Positions 53,008 to 62,795 of a DNA stretch of 64,000 nucleotides are shown here, in pieces. A model generated the notes under the pieces. It was given only the letters and a program-made list of their open reading frames with translations. It was not told the DNA's origin and did no database searches. How positions within the stretch are numbered: position 1 is the first letter of the stretch; each line of letters starts with the position of its first letter. Where the stretch lies: the NCBI GenBank assembly GCA_014841835.1, contig JACYUQ010000002.1, positions 620,001-684,000 on the forward strand, written 5' to 3'. Both the position numbers and the translations under genes were made by a program. Source of the stretch: Oxalobacteraceae sp. CFBP 13730. GTDB lineage: Bacteria; Pseudomonadota; Gammaproteobacteria; Burkholderiales; Burkholderiaceae_D.

Positions 53008-54228
53008 ATGAACCGACTCGTACTCGCCGCGCTGCTCATCCCTGCAGTGGCCGCGCCGCTGGCGCACGCCCAGGCGGACGGCATCCGCGTGACCGTCCAG
53101 CAGGACCTGGCAATTGCCCGCCCCTCCGAAACCATCTCGATCCCGTGGAAGGACGTGAATGCTGCCCTGCCCGGCGCGATGGTGCAGAAAATCGCGGTGA
53201 AGGATGCGCGTGGCCGCGTGCTGCCGCACCAGGTAACCAATATCGCGCCACAGGCGAAGGACCCGAAGCACGAAGGCGTCGCCTACGGTGAACTGCTGTT
53301 CCAGCACAGCTTTGCCGCTGGCGAGAACAGCGCAAACTTCACCATCGAACGCATCGACGGCGTCGCCCCGCCGTTCCCGATCAAGACCTTCGCGCGTCAG
53401 GTGCCCGAGCGGCTGGACGACTTCGCGTGGGAAAACGACAAGATCGCCCACCGCACCTACGGACCGGCGCTGGCAGCGCCGGCACCGGCCGGCGTCGTCA
53501 AGGAAGTCCTGGTGACGAGCGGCCTGGATATCTGGTTCAAGCGCGTTGACTATCCGATCGTCGACCGCTGGTACAACAAGGGCCACGACCATTATCACAA
53601 GGACCAGGGCGAAGGCATGGACATGTACAACGTCGGCAAGTCGCGCGGCGCCGGCGGTATCGGCGTCTGGAGCGGCGAGACCTTGTACCCGGGCGTGAAC
53701 TACGCAACCTTCAGGATCCTGGCCAATGGCCCGATCCGCACCGTGTTCGAACTGCACTACGCACCGTGGGACGCGAACGGGCGCCAGGTCAGCGAAGTCA
53801 AACGCTTCACGGTCGACGCCGGCCAATGGTTCGACCGCATCGACAGCACGTTCACCGCCAGCGGCGACGGCCCGTTGACCGTGGCCGTGGGCCTGAACAA
53901 GACACCGGCCGACAAGGGCCAGTCGCCGAAAATCGCCACCACCCGCGACGGCAAGGTGCTGTTGCAGTGGGTCGAGCAGTCGAGCAACGACGCCTTCGGC
54001 ACCGCGGTCGTGCTGCCAGCGGCCGAAGGTTTTGCCCAGGATGCGCTCAACGACCTGATCGTGGCCAAGGCCACGCCGGGCACGCCGCTGCGCTACTACG
54101 CCGGCGCTGCCTGGCGCCGCGTGGGCGAGATCACCAGCCGCGAACTGTGGCAACGCGAGGCGGCAACCGTCGCAGCGCGCGACGCCAGCCCGGTGCGCGT
54201 GACACTCGCACCGACCAAAGGAAACTGA
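53008..54228 (+). CDS. Secreted DUF4861-family protein
   Basis: A 406-residue secreted protein with a signal peptide (LVLAALLIPAVAAPLAHAQ). The family is recognisable from WYNKGHDHYHKDQGEGMDMYNVGKSRGAGGIGVW, with clustered His/Asp residues that could bind metal or sugar, and from PIRTVFELHYAPWDANG. DUF4861 proteins occur with GH105 and pectin genes in polysaccharide loci but, as far as I know, lack an assigned activity. CTGGAG precedes the ATG, 15 bases after the GH105 stop. The predicted beta-sandwich with conserved His/Asp suggests a carbohydrate-active enzyme such as a lyase or isomerase of unsaturated uronides; this is conjecture. Confidence 0.82.
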   Translation: MNRLVLAALLIPAVAAPLAHAQADGIRVTVQQDLAIARPSETISIPWKDVNAALPGAMVQKIAVKDARGRVLPHQVTNIAPQAKDPKHEGVAYGELLFQHSFAAGENSANFTIERIDGVAPPFPIKTFARQVPERLDDFAWENDKIAHRTYGPALAAPAPAGVVKEVLVTSGLDIWFKRVDYPIVDRWYNKGHDHYHKDQGEGMDMYNVGKSRGAGGIGVWSGETLYPGVNYATFRILANGPIRTVFELHYAPWDANGRQVSEVKRFTVDAGQWFDRIDSTFTASGDGPLTVAVGLNKTPADKGQSPKIATTRDGKVLLQWVEQSSNDAFGTAVVLPAAEGFAQDALNDLIVAKATPGTPLRYYAGAAWRRVGEITSRELWQREAATVAARDASPVRVTLAPTKGN

Positions 54229-54230
54229 CC

Positions 54231-56072
54231 ATGCCATTTCACCCGAAACGCCGCGCGCTGCTGCGCACCGTGCCGGCAGCCTCGCTGCTGTTCTCCGGCG
54301 TCACCGCGGCTGCCCCCGCCGCCCGCAAAGCAGTAACGCCACCTGACCCGTGGCAGCGCGCCAACGACATCATTGCCCGCTTTGCGACGCCGCTGGTGTT
54401 TCGCAAGGAAGACTTCGACGTCACGGCCTATGGCGCCAAGCCGGCATCGATGGTGCAGGTGCGGGGCCAGGTCGCTTCGCTCGTCGATGGCGTGCTTGAC
54501 ACGCCGGCGCCCGGCTCGCCCGACGCCTATCCGGCCATCGCCGCTGCCATCGCCGCCTGCCACGCCAAGGGCGGTGGCCGTGTCGTCATCCCGAAAGGCG
54601 ACTGGTATTGCGCCGGCCCGATCGTGCTGCGCTCGAACGTTCACGTGCACCTGGCGGCCGGCGCGCGCGTGCATTTTTCGGCCAACCCCGATCACTACGC
54701 GCGCCACGGCGCGCATGACTGCGGCGCCAACGGCAAGCTGGTGCTGTCGCGCTGGCAGGGCAACGATTGCCTGAACTATTCGCCGATGGTGTACGCGATC
54801 GACCAGCAGAACATCGCGCTGACGGGCGAGGACTGGACCAGCATCCTCAATGGCCAGGGCGGCGTGCCGTTCGAGCCGGGTTTCGCGCAGCAAGCCGAAT
54901 GCTGGTGGGACTGGAAGGGCCGCGCCCAGCCCGGCCAACCCAAACGCAGCCGCACCGAGGTCGCCGCCAACCCGGCCAACGCGCCGCTAGACCGTGTCGT
55001 TCCCGGCATCGACGCGGACCTGCAGGCGAGCATCCAGGGCGAGGGAAACCGCTGGCAGACCGACTCGCGTTATCTGCCGGCGCTGTCCGAGGCCGGCGTG
55101 CCGGTCGAGCGGCGCGTGTTCGGCCACGGCCACTTTCTGCGCCCGTGCATGATCGAGCTGATTGGTTGCAGCAAGGTGCTGCTGCAGGGTTACCAGGTCA
55201 ATGCGGCGCCGTTCTGGCTGCACCACCCGGTCGATTGCAAGGACCTCTTGATCCGCCGCGTGAACATGGAAAGCCTGGGTCCGAACAGCGACGGGTTCGA
55301 TCCGGAAGCCTGCGACGGCGTGCTGGTCGACGCGTGCCAGTTCAATAATGGCGACGACTGCATCGCGATCAAGGCCGGCAAGAACAGCGACACACAGCAT
55401 GGCCCGACGCGCAATATCGTCATCCAGAACTGCGTGATGAACAGCGGCCATGGCGGCGTCACCCTTGGCAGCGAGATGGCCGGCGGGATCGAATACGTCT
55501 ACGCGCAGCAGCTCGATTTTCGCAACACGCACTGGAAGGACGATCCCCTGAACACGGCGATCCGGCTCAAGACGAACATGAACCGCGGCGGTTTTCTGCG
55601 CCATCTGTACGTGCGCGACGTGACGCTGCCCAATGGCGTGGCGCTTGAACCTGGCCTGTACAAGCCGCTGGCCGGCGCGCGCGACATCAAGCAACCGGTC
55701 GCCTCTGGCGCAGGCGCCATCGTCACGATCGATTGCGATTACGTGCCGGGCGACGACACGATGCGCAATCGCCCGCCGCAGGTGTCGGACATCGACATCC
55801 GCAACGTCCGCACGAAGAACGTCGACACGGGCAAGGGGCAATTCTCGTGCTACCAGGCGTTCGTGCTGCTCGGCCCCGTGGCGTCGAGCTTCAACGGTGC
55901 GCCAGGCACGGCGATCCCGCCGATCGCGCGCGTGCGCATCAGCGATTCGGACTTCGGCACACCCGTCAACACCGCGCAACCGTGGTTCGTGCACAACGCC
56001 GTGGACATCACGCTCGATAACGTCACCATCGGCGGCAAGCGGTACAAGCAGGTCCTGCACAAAAAGACCTGA
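54231..56072 (+). CDS. GH28 polygalacturonase-family protein
   Basis: A 613-residue secreted parallel beta-helix enzyme. The start has an Arg-Arg leader (PKRRALLRTVPAASLLFSGV), possibly Tat-exported. It has GH28 catalytic blocks: NSDGFDPEACDGVLV (about residue 352), NNGDDCIAIKAGKN (about 375), NSGHGGVTLGSEM (about 405) and RLKTNMNRGG (about 443). It hydrolyses alpha-1,4-galacturonosyl bonds; the N-terminal extension (YGAKPASM, GGGRVVIPKGDWYCAGPIVL) and length fit exo-type or rhamnogalacturonan-active members. The ATG at 54231 is two bases after the DUF4861 stop, preceded by AAAGGAAA. It closes the GH105-DUF4861-GH28 operon. Confidence 0.9.
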   Translation: MPFHPKRRALLRTVPAASLLFSGVTAAAPAARKAVTPPDPWQRANDIIARFATPLVFRKEDFDVTAYGAKPASMVQVRGQVASLVDGVLDTPAPGSPDAYPAIAAAIAACHAKGGGRVVIPKGDWYCAGPIVLRSNVHVHLAAGARVHFSANPDHYARHGAHDCGANGKLVLSRWQGNDCLNYSPMVYAIDQQNIALTGEDWTSILNGQGGVPFEPGFAQQAECWWDWKGRAQPGQPKRSRTEVAANPANAPLDRVVPGIDADLQASIQGEGNRWQTDSRYLPALSEAGVPVERRVFGHGHFLRPCMIELIGCSKVLLQGYQVNAAPFWLHHPVDCKDLLIRRVNMESLGPNSDGFDPEACDGVLVDACQFNNGDDCIAIKAGKNSDTQHGPTRNIVIQNCVMNSGHGGVTLGSEMAGGIEYVYAQQLDFRNTHWKDDPLNTAIRLKTNMNRGGFLRHLYVRDVTLPNGVALEPGLYKPLAGARDIKQPVASGAGAIVTIDCDYVPGDDTMRNRPPQVSDIDIRNVRTKNVDTGKGQFSCYQAFVLLGPVASSFNGAPGTAIPPIARVRISDSDFGTPVNTAQPWFVHNAVDITLDNVTIGGKRYKQVLHKKT

Positions 56073-56079
56073 CTCGCAA

Positions 56080-56165
56080 CAGGTCAGGCCAAATTTAAAT
56101 ATTTTTTAATTGGCCTGACCAAAATCGCAAGTTGTGTCATAGAATCTAAAAACTGGCCTGACCAG
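56080..56165. promoter_or_regulatory. Three TTGGYCNGACCAA-type sites before the second TonB receptor
   Basis: Sites are at 56080-56092 (CAGGTCAGGCCAA), 56110-56122 (TTGGCC-T-GACCAA, nearly perfect) and 56153-56165 (CTGGCC-T-GACCAG, perfect ends C/G). Centres are 30 and 43 bases apart, with A/T-rich sequence between. They lie 64-149 bases upstream of the receptor start and immediately after the GH28 stop. Confidence 0.65.
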
Positions 56166-56228
56166 ATAAATAAATGCAGCGCCGGTGGACCTTCCGTGTC
56201 CACCCCGATAAAAACGCATGGAGACAGA

Positions 56229-59177
56229 ATGAACCAACACCCGCACCGCGCATCGCTGCGCAAACTCACCCTGTGCCTGCTCGGCACGGCCTCGGTATCC
56301 GCCATGTCGCTGGGCCCCGCGTTCGCGCAGGAAGTGGCCGCGTCACCGACGGGCACAGGCGCAGCGCAAACGGTGGTCGTCACGGGCCTGCGCGCCTCGC
56401 TCGAAAGCGCCCTGAACGCCAAGCGCCAGGAAAACGGCATCGTCGACGTCATCAAGTCGGAAGACATGGGCAAGTTCCCCGACACGAATCTGGCCGAATC
56501 GCTGCAGCGGGTGCCGGGCGTCGTCATCGACCGCGATGCGGGTGAAGGTCGTTCGATCACGGTGCGCGGTCTGGGCCAGGACTTTACGCGTGTGCGCATC
56601 AACGGTATTGAAGGTCTGGCCACCACGGGCGGCACCGACAGCTCGGGCGGCACCAACCGCGGCCGAGGGTTCGACTTCAACGTGTTCGCGTCTGAACTGT
56701 TCAGCGCGCTGACGGTGCGCAAGAGCTCCTCGGCCGACGTGGACGAAGGCTCGCTCGGCGCCACCGTCGACCTGCAGACGCTGCGTCCGTTCGACCTGAA
56801 AGGCTTCAACGCCACGGTGGCCCTCAAGGGCAAGTACAACGACGGCTCGGAGAAGACCGATCCGCGCGCGGCCTTCATGATTTCGGATACGTTCTTCGAC
56901 CGCAAGGTCGGCGTGCTGGTCTCGGGTGCATTCTCGAAGCGCCGTGTGCTGGAAGACGGTTTCAGCACCGTGCGCTGGGATAACGGTCCGTCGTCGGGCG
57001 GCTGGTGCGCACCCCGAGGCGCCGCCGCCGCCAACCCCGCCAATTCGACGGCGACCACCTGCGGCCCGGCCGCACAGGGCGTCGCACGCCTGCCAAACAC
57101 GCCGGAAAATCTGGCCGCTTACAACGCCGCCAGCAGCCCGGACAACTTCCATCCGCGCCTGCCACGTTATGGCCGCCTGACCCACGACCAGGATCGCCTG
57201 GGCCTGACCGCATCGGTGCAGTGGCGCCCGCAGCGCGGTACCCTGCTCACGTTCGACATGCTGTACTCGAAGCTGGACGCCACCCGTCAGGAAGACTTCC
57301 TGGAAGCGACCTCGTTCAGCCGCAGCGCCAGCCAGGGCGGCAAGCCGCAAATGAGCGTGGTGCAGGCCGAGTACGCGCCGAACGGCTCTCTGCTGTACGG
57401 CAAATACAATGGCGTCGACATCCGCTCCGAGCAGCGCTTCGACGAACTGAAGACCACGTTCACGCAGCCGACGCTGACGCTCGAACACAAGCTCACCGAC
57501 ACGCTGAGCATGAGCGCCCGCTATGGCCGCGCCAATTCGAAGTTCCGCAATCCGGTGCAGACCACGGTCACGCTCGACGCGCTGAACGTCGACGGCTACA
57601 CGCTCGACTTCCGCAACGACGACCGTCGTCCGGTCATCGGCTATCCATTCGACCCGATGGGCAACCGTCTGGGCCTGGTCGGTGTACCGCAGGTGGCCAG
57701 CGGCACCCAGCCGTCGACGGTCGCCAACACGACCACCAGCGAGATCCGTACCCGGCCGCAAGGCACCGACAACGTCAACAACGTCGGCCAGTTCGATCTG
57801 GCGTGGGAAGCCAGTGACATCTTCACGATCAAGGGCGGCGTCAACAGCAAGAAGTACAGCTCGGACACCTACGAATTCCGCCGCGTGAACCAGAACGACA
57901 CGATCTTCGCGCCGCCAGCAGGCGCCAGCGGGCTGACGACCAACCTGAGCGGCTTTGGCAGCAATCTGGGCCTGCCGGCCGGGAATGCAAGCGGCTGGGT
58001 CGTGCCGAACCTGCAGGCGATCGCTGCCGCCTACGACATCTACTGCAACTGCATCAAGAGTGGCCCTGCCGGCGGGCCGGGCGACTTCCGGCTGTCGTCG
58101 ATCGAGAACGGCAACGCACGCGGCAACAACCGTTCGGTCACCGAGAAAAGCGATGGCCTGTACCTGATGGGCGAGTTCCGCTACGACCTGTGGAACATCC
58201 CGGTGCGCGGCAACGTCGGCGTACGCCACGTGAAGACGGATCTGTCGACGACCGGCTACCAGGCTGCCGGCGGCGGCACCGCGGTCACGGTCGACCACGA
58301 CTACAAGGACACGCTGCCGTCGTTCAACCTGGCTGCGAACATCACCGACGAATTCATCGTGCGCGTCGGCGCCGCCAAGGTCATGACGCGCCCGCAACTG
58401 GGCTTCCTGTCGCCGGGCGGCAGCATCGCGACCACGGGCAATCTGTCGATCAACACGGGTAACCCGTTCCTGAAGCCGTTCCGTGCCAAGACCTTCGACA
58501 CCAGCTTCGAGTACTACTTCAAGAACAAGGCGTTCGTCGGCGTGGGCCTGTTCCAGAAGAACATCGACACCTATATCCAGAGCCTGCGCACCAACGTGGC
58601 GTTCCGCGATTCGGGCCTGCCGCTGTCGCTGCTGCCGGCGAACTTCACGGGTGAAGAAGTGTTTGCGCTGACCACCCCGGTCAATACCGACGGCGGCAAG
58701 CTGAAAGGCTTCGAGATCAACTACCAGCAGCCGTTCACGTTCCTGCCCGGCTGGGGCAAGAACTTCGGCACGCTGCTGAACTACACCCGGGTCTCGTCGA
58801 AGATCGAATACCTGGTCTCGCCGACCAGCGACGCGCGCATCACGGACGACCTGCTGAACCTGTCGCCGAAAGCATGGAACGCCACGCTGTTCTATGACGA
58901 TGGCAAGTTCAGCGCCCGCGTCTCGGCCGCGCAGCGCTCGGGCTTCGTGACCCGCGTGCCGGGCCAGAACAACAACGATGTCGAAGGCAAGAACGAAACG
59001 CTCAACGTCGACCTGTCGTTCTCGTACAAGGTCAACGAGAAGCTCGAGTTCACGCTCGAAGGCGTCAACCTGACCAACGAAGAAAGCGACCAGTTCATCA
59101 GCCGGGCGCGCAACAGCGTCGTCGTCAACAACGTCACGGGCCGCGAATATCTGTTCGGGCTGCGTTACAAGTTCTGA
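56229..59177 (+). CDS. TonB-dependent receptor, Caulobacter/Xanthomonas carbohydrate type
   Basis: A 982-residue receptor. A signal peptide (LCLLGTASVSAMSLGPAFAQ) precedes QTVVVTGLRASLESALNAKRQENGI, the opening typical of the large carbohydrate-type TonB receptors of Caulobacter and Xanthomonas. The plug is LAESLQRVPGVVIDRDAGEGRSITVRGLGQDF, and the barrel ends in GREYLFGLRYKF with terminal Phe. The ATG at 56229 has GGAGACA six bases upstream. Three operator-type palindromes sit in its promoter and it follows a pectinase operon, so oligogalacturonide import is the likely role. A strong terminator follows. Confidence 0.92.
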   Translation: MNQHPHRASLRKLTLCLLGTASVSAMSLGPAFAQEVAASPTGTGAAQTVVVTGLRASLESALNAKRQENGIVDVIKSEDMGKFPDTNLAESLQRVPGVVIDRDAGEGRSITVRGLGQDFTRVRINGIEGLATTGGTDSSGGTNRGRGFDFNVFASELFSALTVRKSSSADVDEGSLGATVDLQTLRPFDLKGFNATVALKGKYNDGSEKTDPRAAFMISDTFFDRKVGVLVSGAFSKRRVLEDGFSTVRWDNGPSSGGWCAPRGAAAANPANSTATTCGPAAQGVARLPNTPENLAAYNAASSPDNFHPRLPRYGRLTHDQDRLGLTASVQWRPQRGTLLTFDMLYSKLDATRQEDFLEATSFSRSASQGGKPQMSVVQAEYAPNGSLLYGKYNGVDIRSEQRFDELKTTFTQPTLTLEHKLTDTLSMSARYGRANSKFRNPVQTTVTLDALNVDGYTLDFRNDDRRPVIGYPFDPMGNRLGLVGVPQVASGTQPSTVANTTTSEIRTRPQGTDNVNNVGQFDLAWEASDIFTIKGGVNSKKYSSDTYEFRRVNQNDTIFAPPAGASGLTTNLSGFGSNLGLPAGNASGWVVPNLQAIAAAYDIYCNCIKSGPAGGPGDFRLSSIENGNARGNNRSVTEKSDGLYLMGEFRYDLWNIPVRGNVGVRHVKTDLSTTGYQAAGGGTAVTVDHDYKDTLPSFNLAANITDEFIVRVGAAKVMTRPQLGFLSPGGSIATTGNLSINTGNPFLKPFRAKTFDTSFEYYFKNKAFVGVGLFQKNIDTYIQSLRTNVAFRDSGLPLSLLPANFTGEEVFALTTPVNTDGGKLKGFEINYQQPFTFLPGWGKNFGTLLNYTRVSSKIEYLVSPTSDARITDDLLNLSPKAWNATLFYDDGKFSARVSAAQRSGFVTRVPGQNNNDVEGKNETLNVDLSFSYKVNEKLEFTLEGVNLTNEESDQFISRARNSVVVNNVTGREYLFGLRYKF

Positions 59178-59201
59178 CCGAACGCGTCCTCGCGTCCTTG
59201 G

Positions 59202-59226
59202 GCCCGCGCTTGCGCGGGCTTTTTTT
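59202..59226 (+). terminator. Rho-independent terminator after the TonB receptor
   Basis: GCCCGCGC-TT-GCGCGGGC (8-bp perfect stem, 59202-59219) followed by seven T residues, 25 bases after the receptor stop. It is the clearest intrinsic terminator in the window. Confidence 0.92.
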
Positions 59227-59340
59227 CGTCCGCGCCTCGCGTGCCCTGGCGGCACGCCGGGCATCCGCCTGGCCTCAGGTACGCTACAATCTACGGCCCG
59301 CGACGCACGCGATTTTCTCCAACCTGCCAGCGAAAGACCC

Positions 59341-60807
<1,467 letters not shown>

Positions 60808-60823
60808 GCGACTCGACCACCCA

Positions 60824-60848
60824 CCGGCGCGGCTTCAAGCCGCGCCGG
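60824..60848. terminator. GC hairpin at the convergent ends of zwf and the MarR gene
   Basis: CCGGCGCGGCTT and AAGCCGCGCCGG form a 12-bp perfect dyad around one base, overlapping the MarR stop codon. A second small dyad (GTCGAGT 60799-60805 with ACTCGAC 60811-60817) overlaps the zwf stop. There is no T-run; it may act as a bidirectional end structure. Confidence 0.5.
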
Positions 60849-61311
60849 CTTCCAGATTGGCGCGCACGCGCGCCAGCAACGCCATCAAGCCGGCCTGCTC
60901 GTCCGTGTCCAGCCCTGCCAGGGCTATCTGTCCCAATGCGCCGCTTTGCCGGTGCAGTTCCTCACACACCGCCTGCCCTGCACTGCTCAGTGTCAGCCGA
61001 GTACTGCGCCGATCCGCTTCGTCGGCGGTTGCATCGAGCATCCCCGCATCGCGCAAGCCCTTGATCAGGCGCGCAACCTGCGCCTTGTCGCGGCCCGAAT
61101 GCGCGACCAGATCGCTCTGCGTCGCCCCGGGATGACGGCCAAAAAATCGCAGCACCTTGATTTCCATGTGCGCCAGTTCGTACGAGCCGGCCTGTATGCC
61201 GTTGCGCAGGCCGCGCATTTGCTGCGAACGATACAGGTGCACGATCGCGTGCATCACCTCGAGCGCATCTTCGCCGCTTTTATGGTTGACTCTATCAACT
61301 TCTTTTTGCAT
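60835..61311 (-). CDS. MarR-family transcriptional regulator
   Basis: A 158-residue winged-helix regulator. The DNA-binding part is YELAHMEIKVLRFFGRHPGATQSDLVAHSGRDKAQVARLIKGLRDAGML (about residues 45-93) and the wing is DEADRRSTRLTLSSAG, all MarR hallmarks. The ATG at 61311 is chosen; the frame continues 18 bases upstream. It diverges from a siderophore-interacting protein gene across 37 bases containing dyads, so it most likely represses that gene and itself, responding to iron, redox or a small ligand that cannot be named. Confidence 0.9.
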   Translation of the reverse strand: MQKEVDRVNHKSGEDALEVMHAIVHLYRSQQMRGLRNGIQAGSYELAHMEIKVLRFFGRHPGATQSDLVAHSGRDKAQVARLIKGLRDAGMLDATADEADRRSTRLTLSSAGQAVCEELHRQSGALGQIALAGLDTDEQAGLMALLARVRANLEAGAA

Positions 61312-61338
61312 AATGGTGGACGTTATCAACTAATTGAT
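61285..61338. promoter_or_regulatory. MarR operator candidates in the MarR/SIP spacer
   Basis: Two dyads share the TCAAC/GTTGA half: GTTGA-CTCTA-TCAAC (61285-61299, covering the MarR start region) and ATCAA-CTAA-TTGAT (61325-61338, just upstream of the SIP ribosome-binding site). Their position over both starts fits mutual repression by the MarR protein. Confidence 0.5.
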
Positions 61339-61348
61339 GGAGTGTAGC

Positions 61349-62077
61349 ATGAGTGAAACCGACATCCCCACGATCGAACGCGTGCGCCACGACCTGAAAC
61401 TGCGTGAGGTCACCGTGGCGCGCATCAAGCGCGTCAGCCCCGGCTTTGCCAGCATCACGTTCCAGGGCGAGGCGCTGGCCGACTTCACGTCGCTGTCGTT
61501 CGACGACCATGTCAAGTTCATGTTCAACGACGCCAGTGGCGAGCAGGTACGGCGCGATTACACGCCGCGCCGGGTCGACACCGACGCCCGCGAAGTCGAC
61601 ATCGAATTCGCACTGCACGGCCATGGCGGCGCAGCCGAGTGGGCGCGCAATGCGACCGTCGGCCAGCGCGCGATCATCGGTGGGCCGCGCGGTTCGATGA
61701 TCCTGCCGCTGGCGATGGACTGGCACCTGCTGATCGGCGACGACAGCGCCCTGCCGGCCGTAACGCGCAGGCTCGAAGAATTGCCGGCAGGCGCGCGCGT
61801 CGTCGCGGTGCTGCTGGTGGATGCAGCGGACCGCCGCACGTTCGTCACTCGCGCCGATGCGCGCATCCACTGGGTCGACAGTGACGACGCGCTGTTGCAG
61901 GTGCTGAAGGCGTTGCCGTTGCAGGCCGGCGCCGGACTGGCCTGGGGTGGTGGCGAAGCGGCACTGATGGCGCGTGTGCGCCAGGTGCTGGTCGAGACGG
62001 GCATGCCACGGCAGGCCGCCAAAGTATCGGCCTACTGGAAGCGCGGCGTGGCCGACCATCACGAGCGCCTGGACTGA
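61349..62077 (+). CDS. Siderophore-interacting protein (FAD-dependent ferric reductase)
   Basis: A 242-residue SIP-family protein (ViuB/YqjH-like). The FAD-binding barrel has VARIKRVSPGFASITFQGEALADF and YTPRRVDTDAREVDIEFALHGHGGAAEWARNA (the RxYTxR-like FAD motif, here RRDYTPRR). The C-terminal SIP domain has WHLLIGDDSALPAVTRRLEELPAG and a conserved GLAWGGGEAALMARVRQVL, ending YWKRGVADHHERLD. These enzymes reduce ferric siderophores in the cytoplasm to free iron. GGAG precedes the ATG. Divergence from a MarR gene is a common arrangement for this family. Confidence 0.93.
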   Translation: MSETDIPTIERVRHDLKLREVTVARIKRVSPGFASITFQGEALADFTSLSFDDHVKFMFNDASGEQVRRDYTPRRVDTDAREVDIEFALHGHGGAAEWARNATVGQRAIIGGPRGSMILPLAMDWHLLIGDDSALPAVTRRLEELPAGARVVAVLLVDAADRRTFVTRADARIHWVDSDDALLQVLKALPLQAGAGLAWGGGEAALMARVRQVLVETGMPRQAAKVSAYWKRGVADHHERLD

Positions 62078-62089
62078 CAGGGTAGCCGC

Positions 62090-62725
62090 TCAGCGCGGAT
62101 AGGTGAACCCGGTGGCGATATCCATCGGCACCAGGCGTTTGCCATCGCGCACCATCAGGCGGTCGGGCGGCTCGTCGCCGGCCAGCGCGCCGGGTGTATT
62201 CAGCAAGCCTTCGCCCTGACGCACGAGCGGGTCGCTGCGTTCGTAGACGTTGCGGCAACCGGTGGCTTTCAACAGCGCCTGCACGACCGGCACCTTCCAC
62301 ATGTCGACACCGGCAGCGTTGAACTGGCAGATCAGGTAGCCGTCGGCGCCACCATACTGGTGCACCTGCAGGCCTGGCAAGCCATCCTTTTCACCATCGA
62401 TCAACGCGATCAACGCCTGCGGATCGGCAGTGCGCAGCGTGGCGGCACGCTTGTCGATCGCCGCCTGCACGCGGCGCTTGATCATCGCATGATCGACCGG
62501 CTCGTCTTCGCGCAACGACCACATGCGCCCGACGATCTGCGACTTGGCATTGTAGGCGGCGCGGCCGATGAACTGGCGTGTCGACGTTTGCACGATGGCG
62601 GTGATGCCCGGCTTGTTGCGTTCGTGGCCCTTGCCGTCGACTTTTTCGACGGCCGACAGGTAGATCCACGGGTCGCCGGCGAGCAGGGCTTTTTCCTTGC
62701 CCTGCTTGATGGTGATGATGAGCAT
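62090..62725 (-). pseudogene. Truncated RlmI-like protein (N-terminal half only)
   Basis: A 211-residue protein matching the N-terminal half of the 23S rRNA m5C methyltransferase RlmI: PUA-like start (IKQGKEKALLAGDPWIYLSAVEKVDG), RAAYNAKSQIVGRMWSL, LIALIDGEKDGLPGLQVHQYGG and NVYERSDPLVRQGEGL. A normal RlmI is about 390-400 residues; this one ends at DIATGFTYPR, just where the GHKTGYYLDQRD start of the SAM-dependent domain should be. The rest of the space to the SIP stop is 12 bases. No other frame holds the missing domain. The gene may be a relic or a PUA-only protein with a binding role. Confidence 0.75.
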
Positions 62726-62795
62726 GTGTGACTTTCGTTTGCAGGACGGGGATGATACAGCAATCGCGCCCCCTCACTGCCCTTGAATAACGACC

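Noticed and set aside
52015..54237. Minus-strand open frame opposite GH105 and DUF4861
   Set aside because: Shadow frame; both opposite genes have signal peptides and family motifs.
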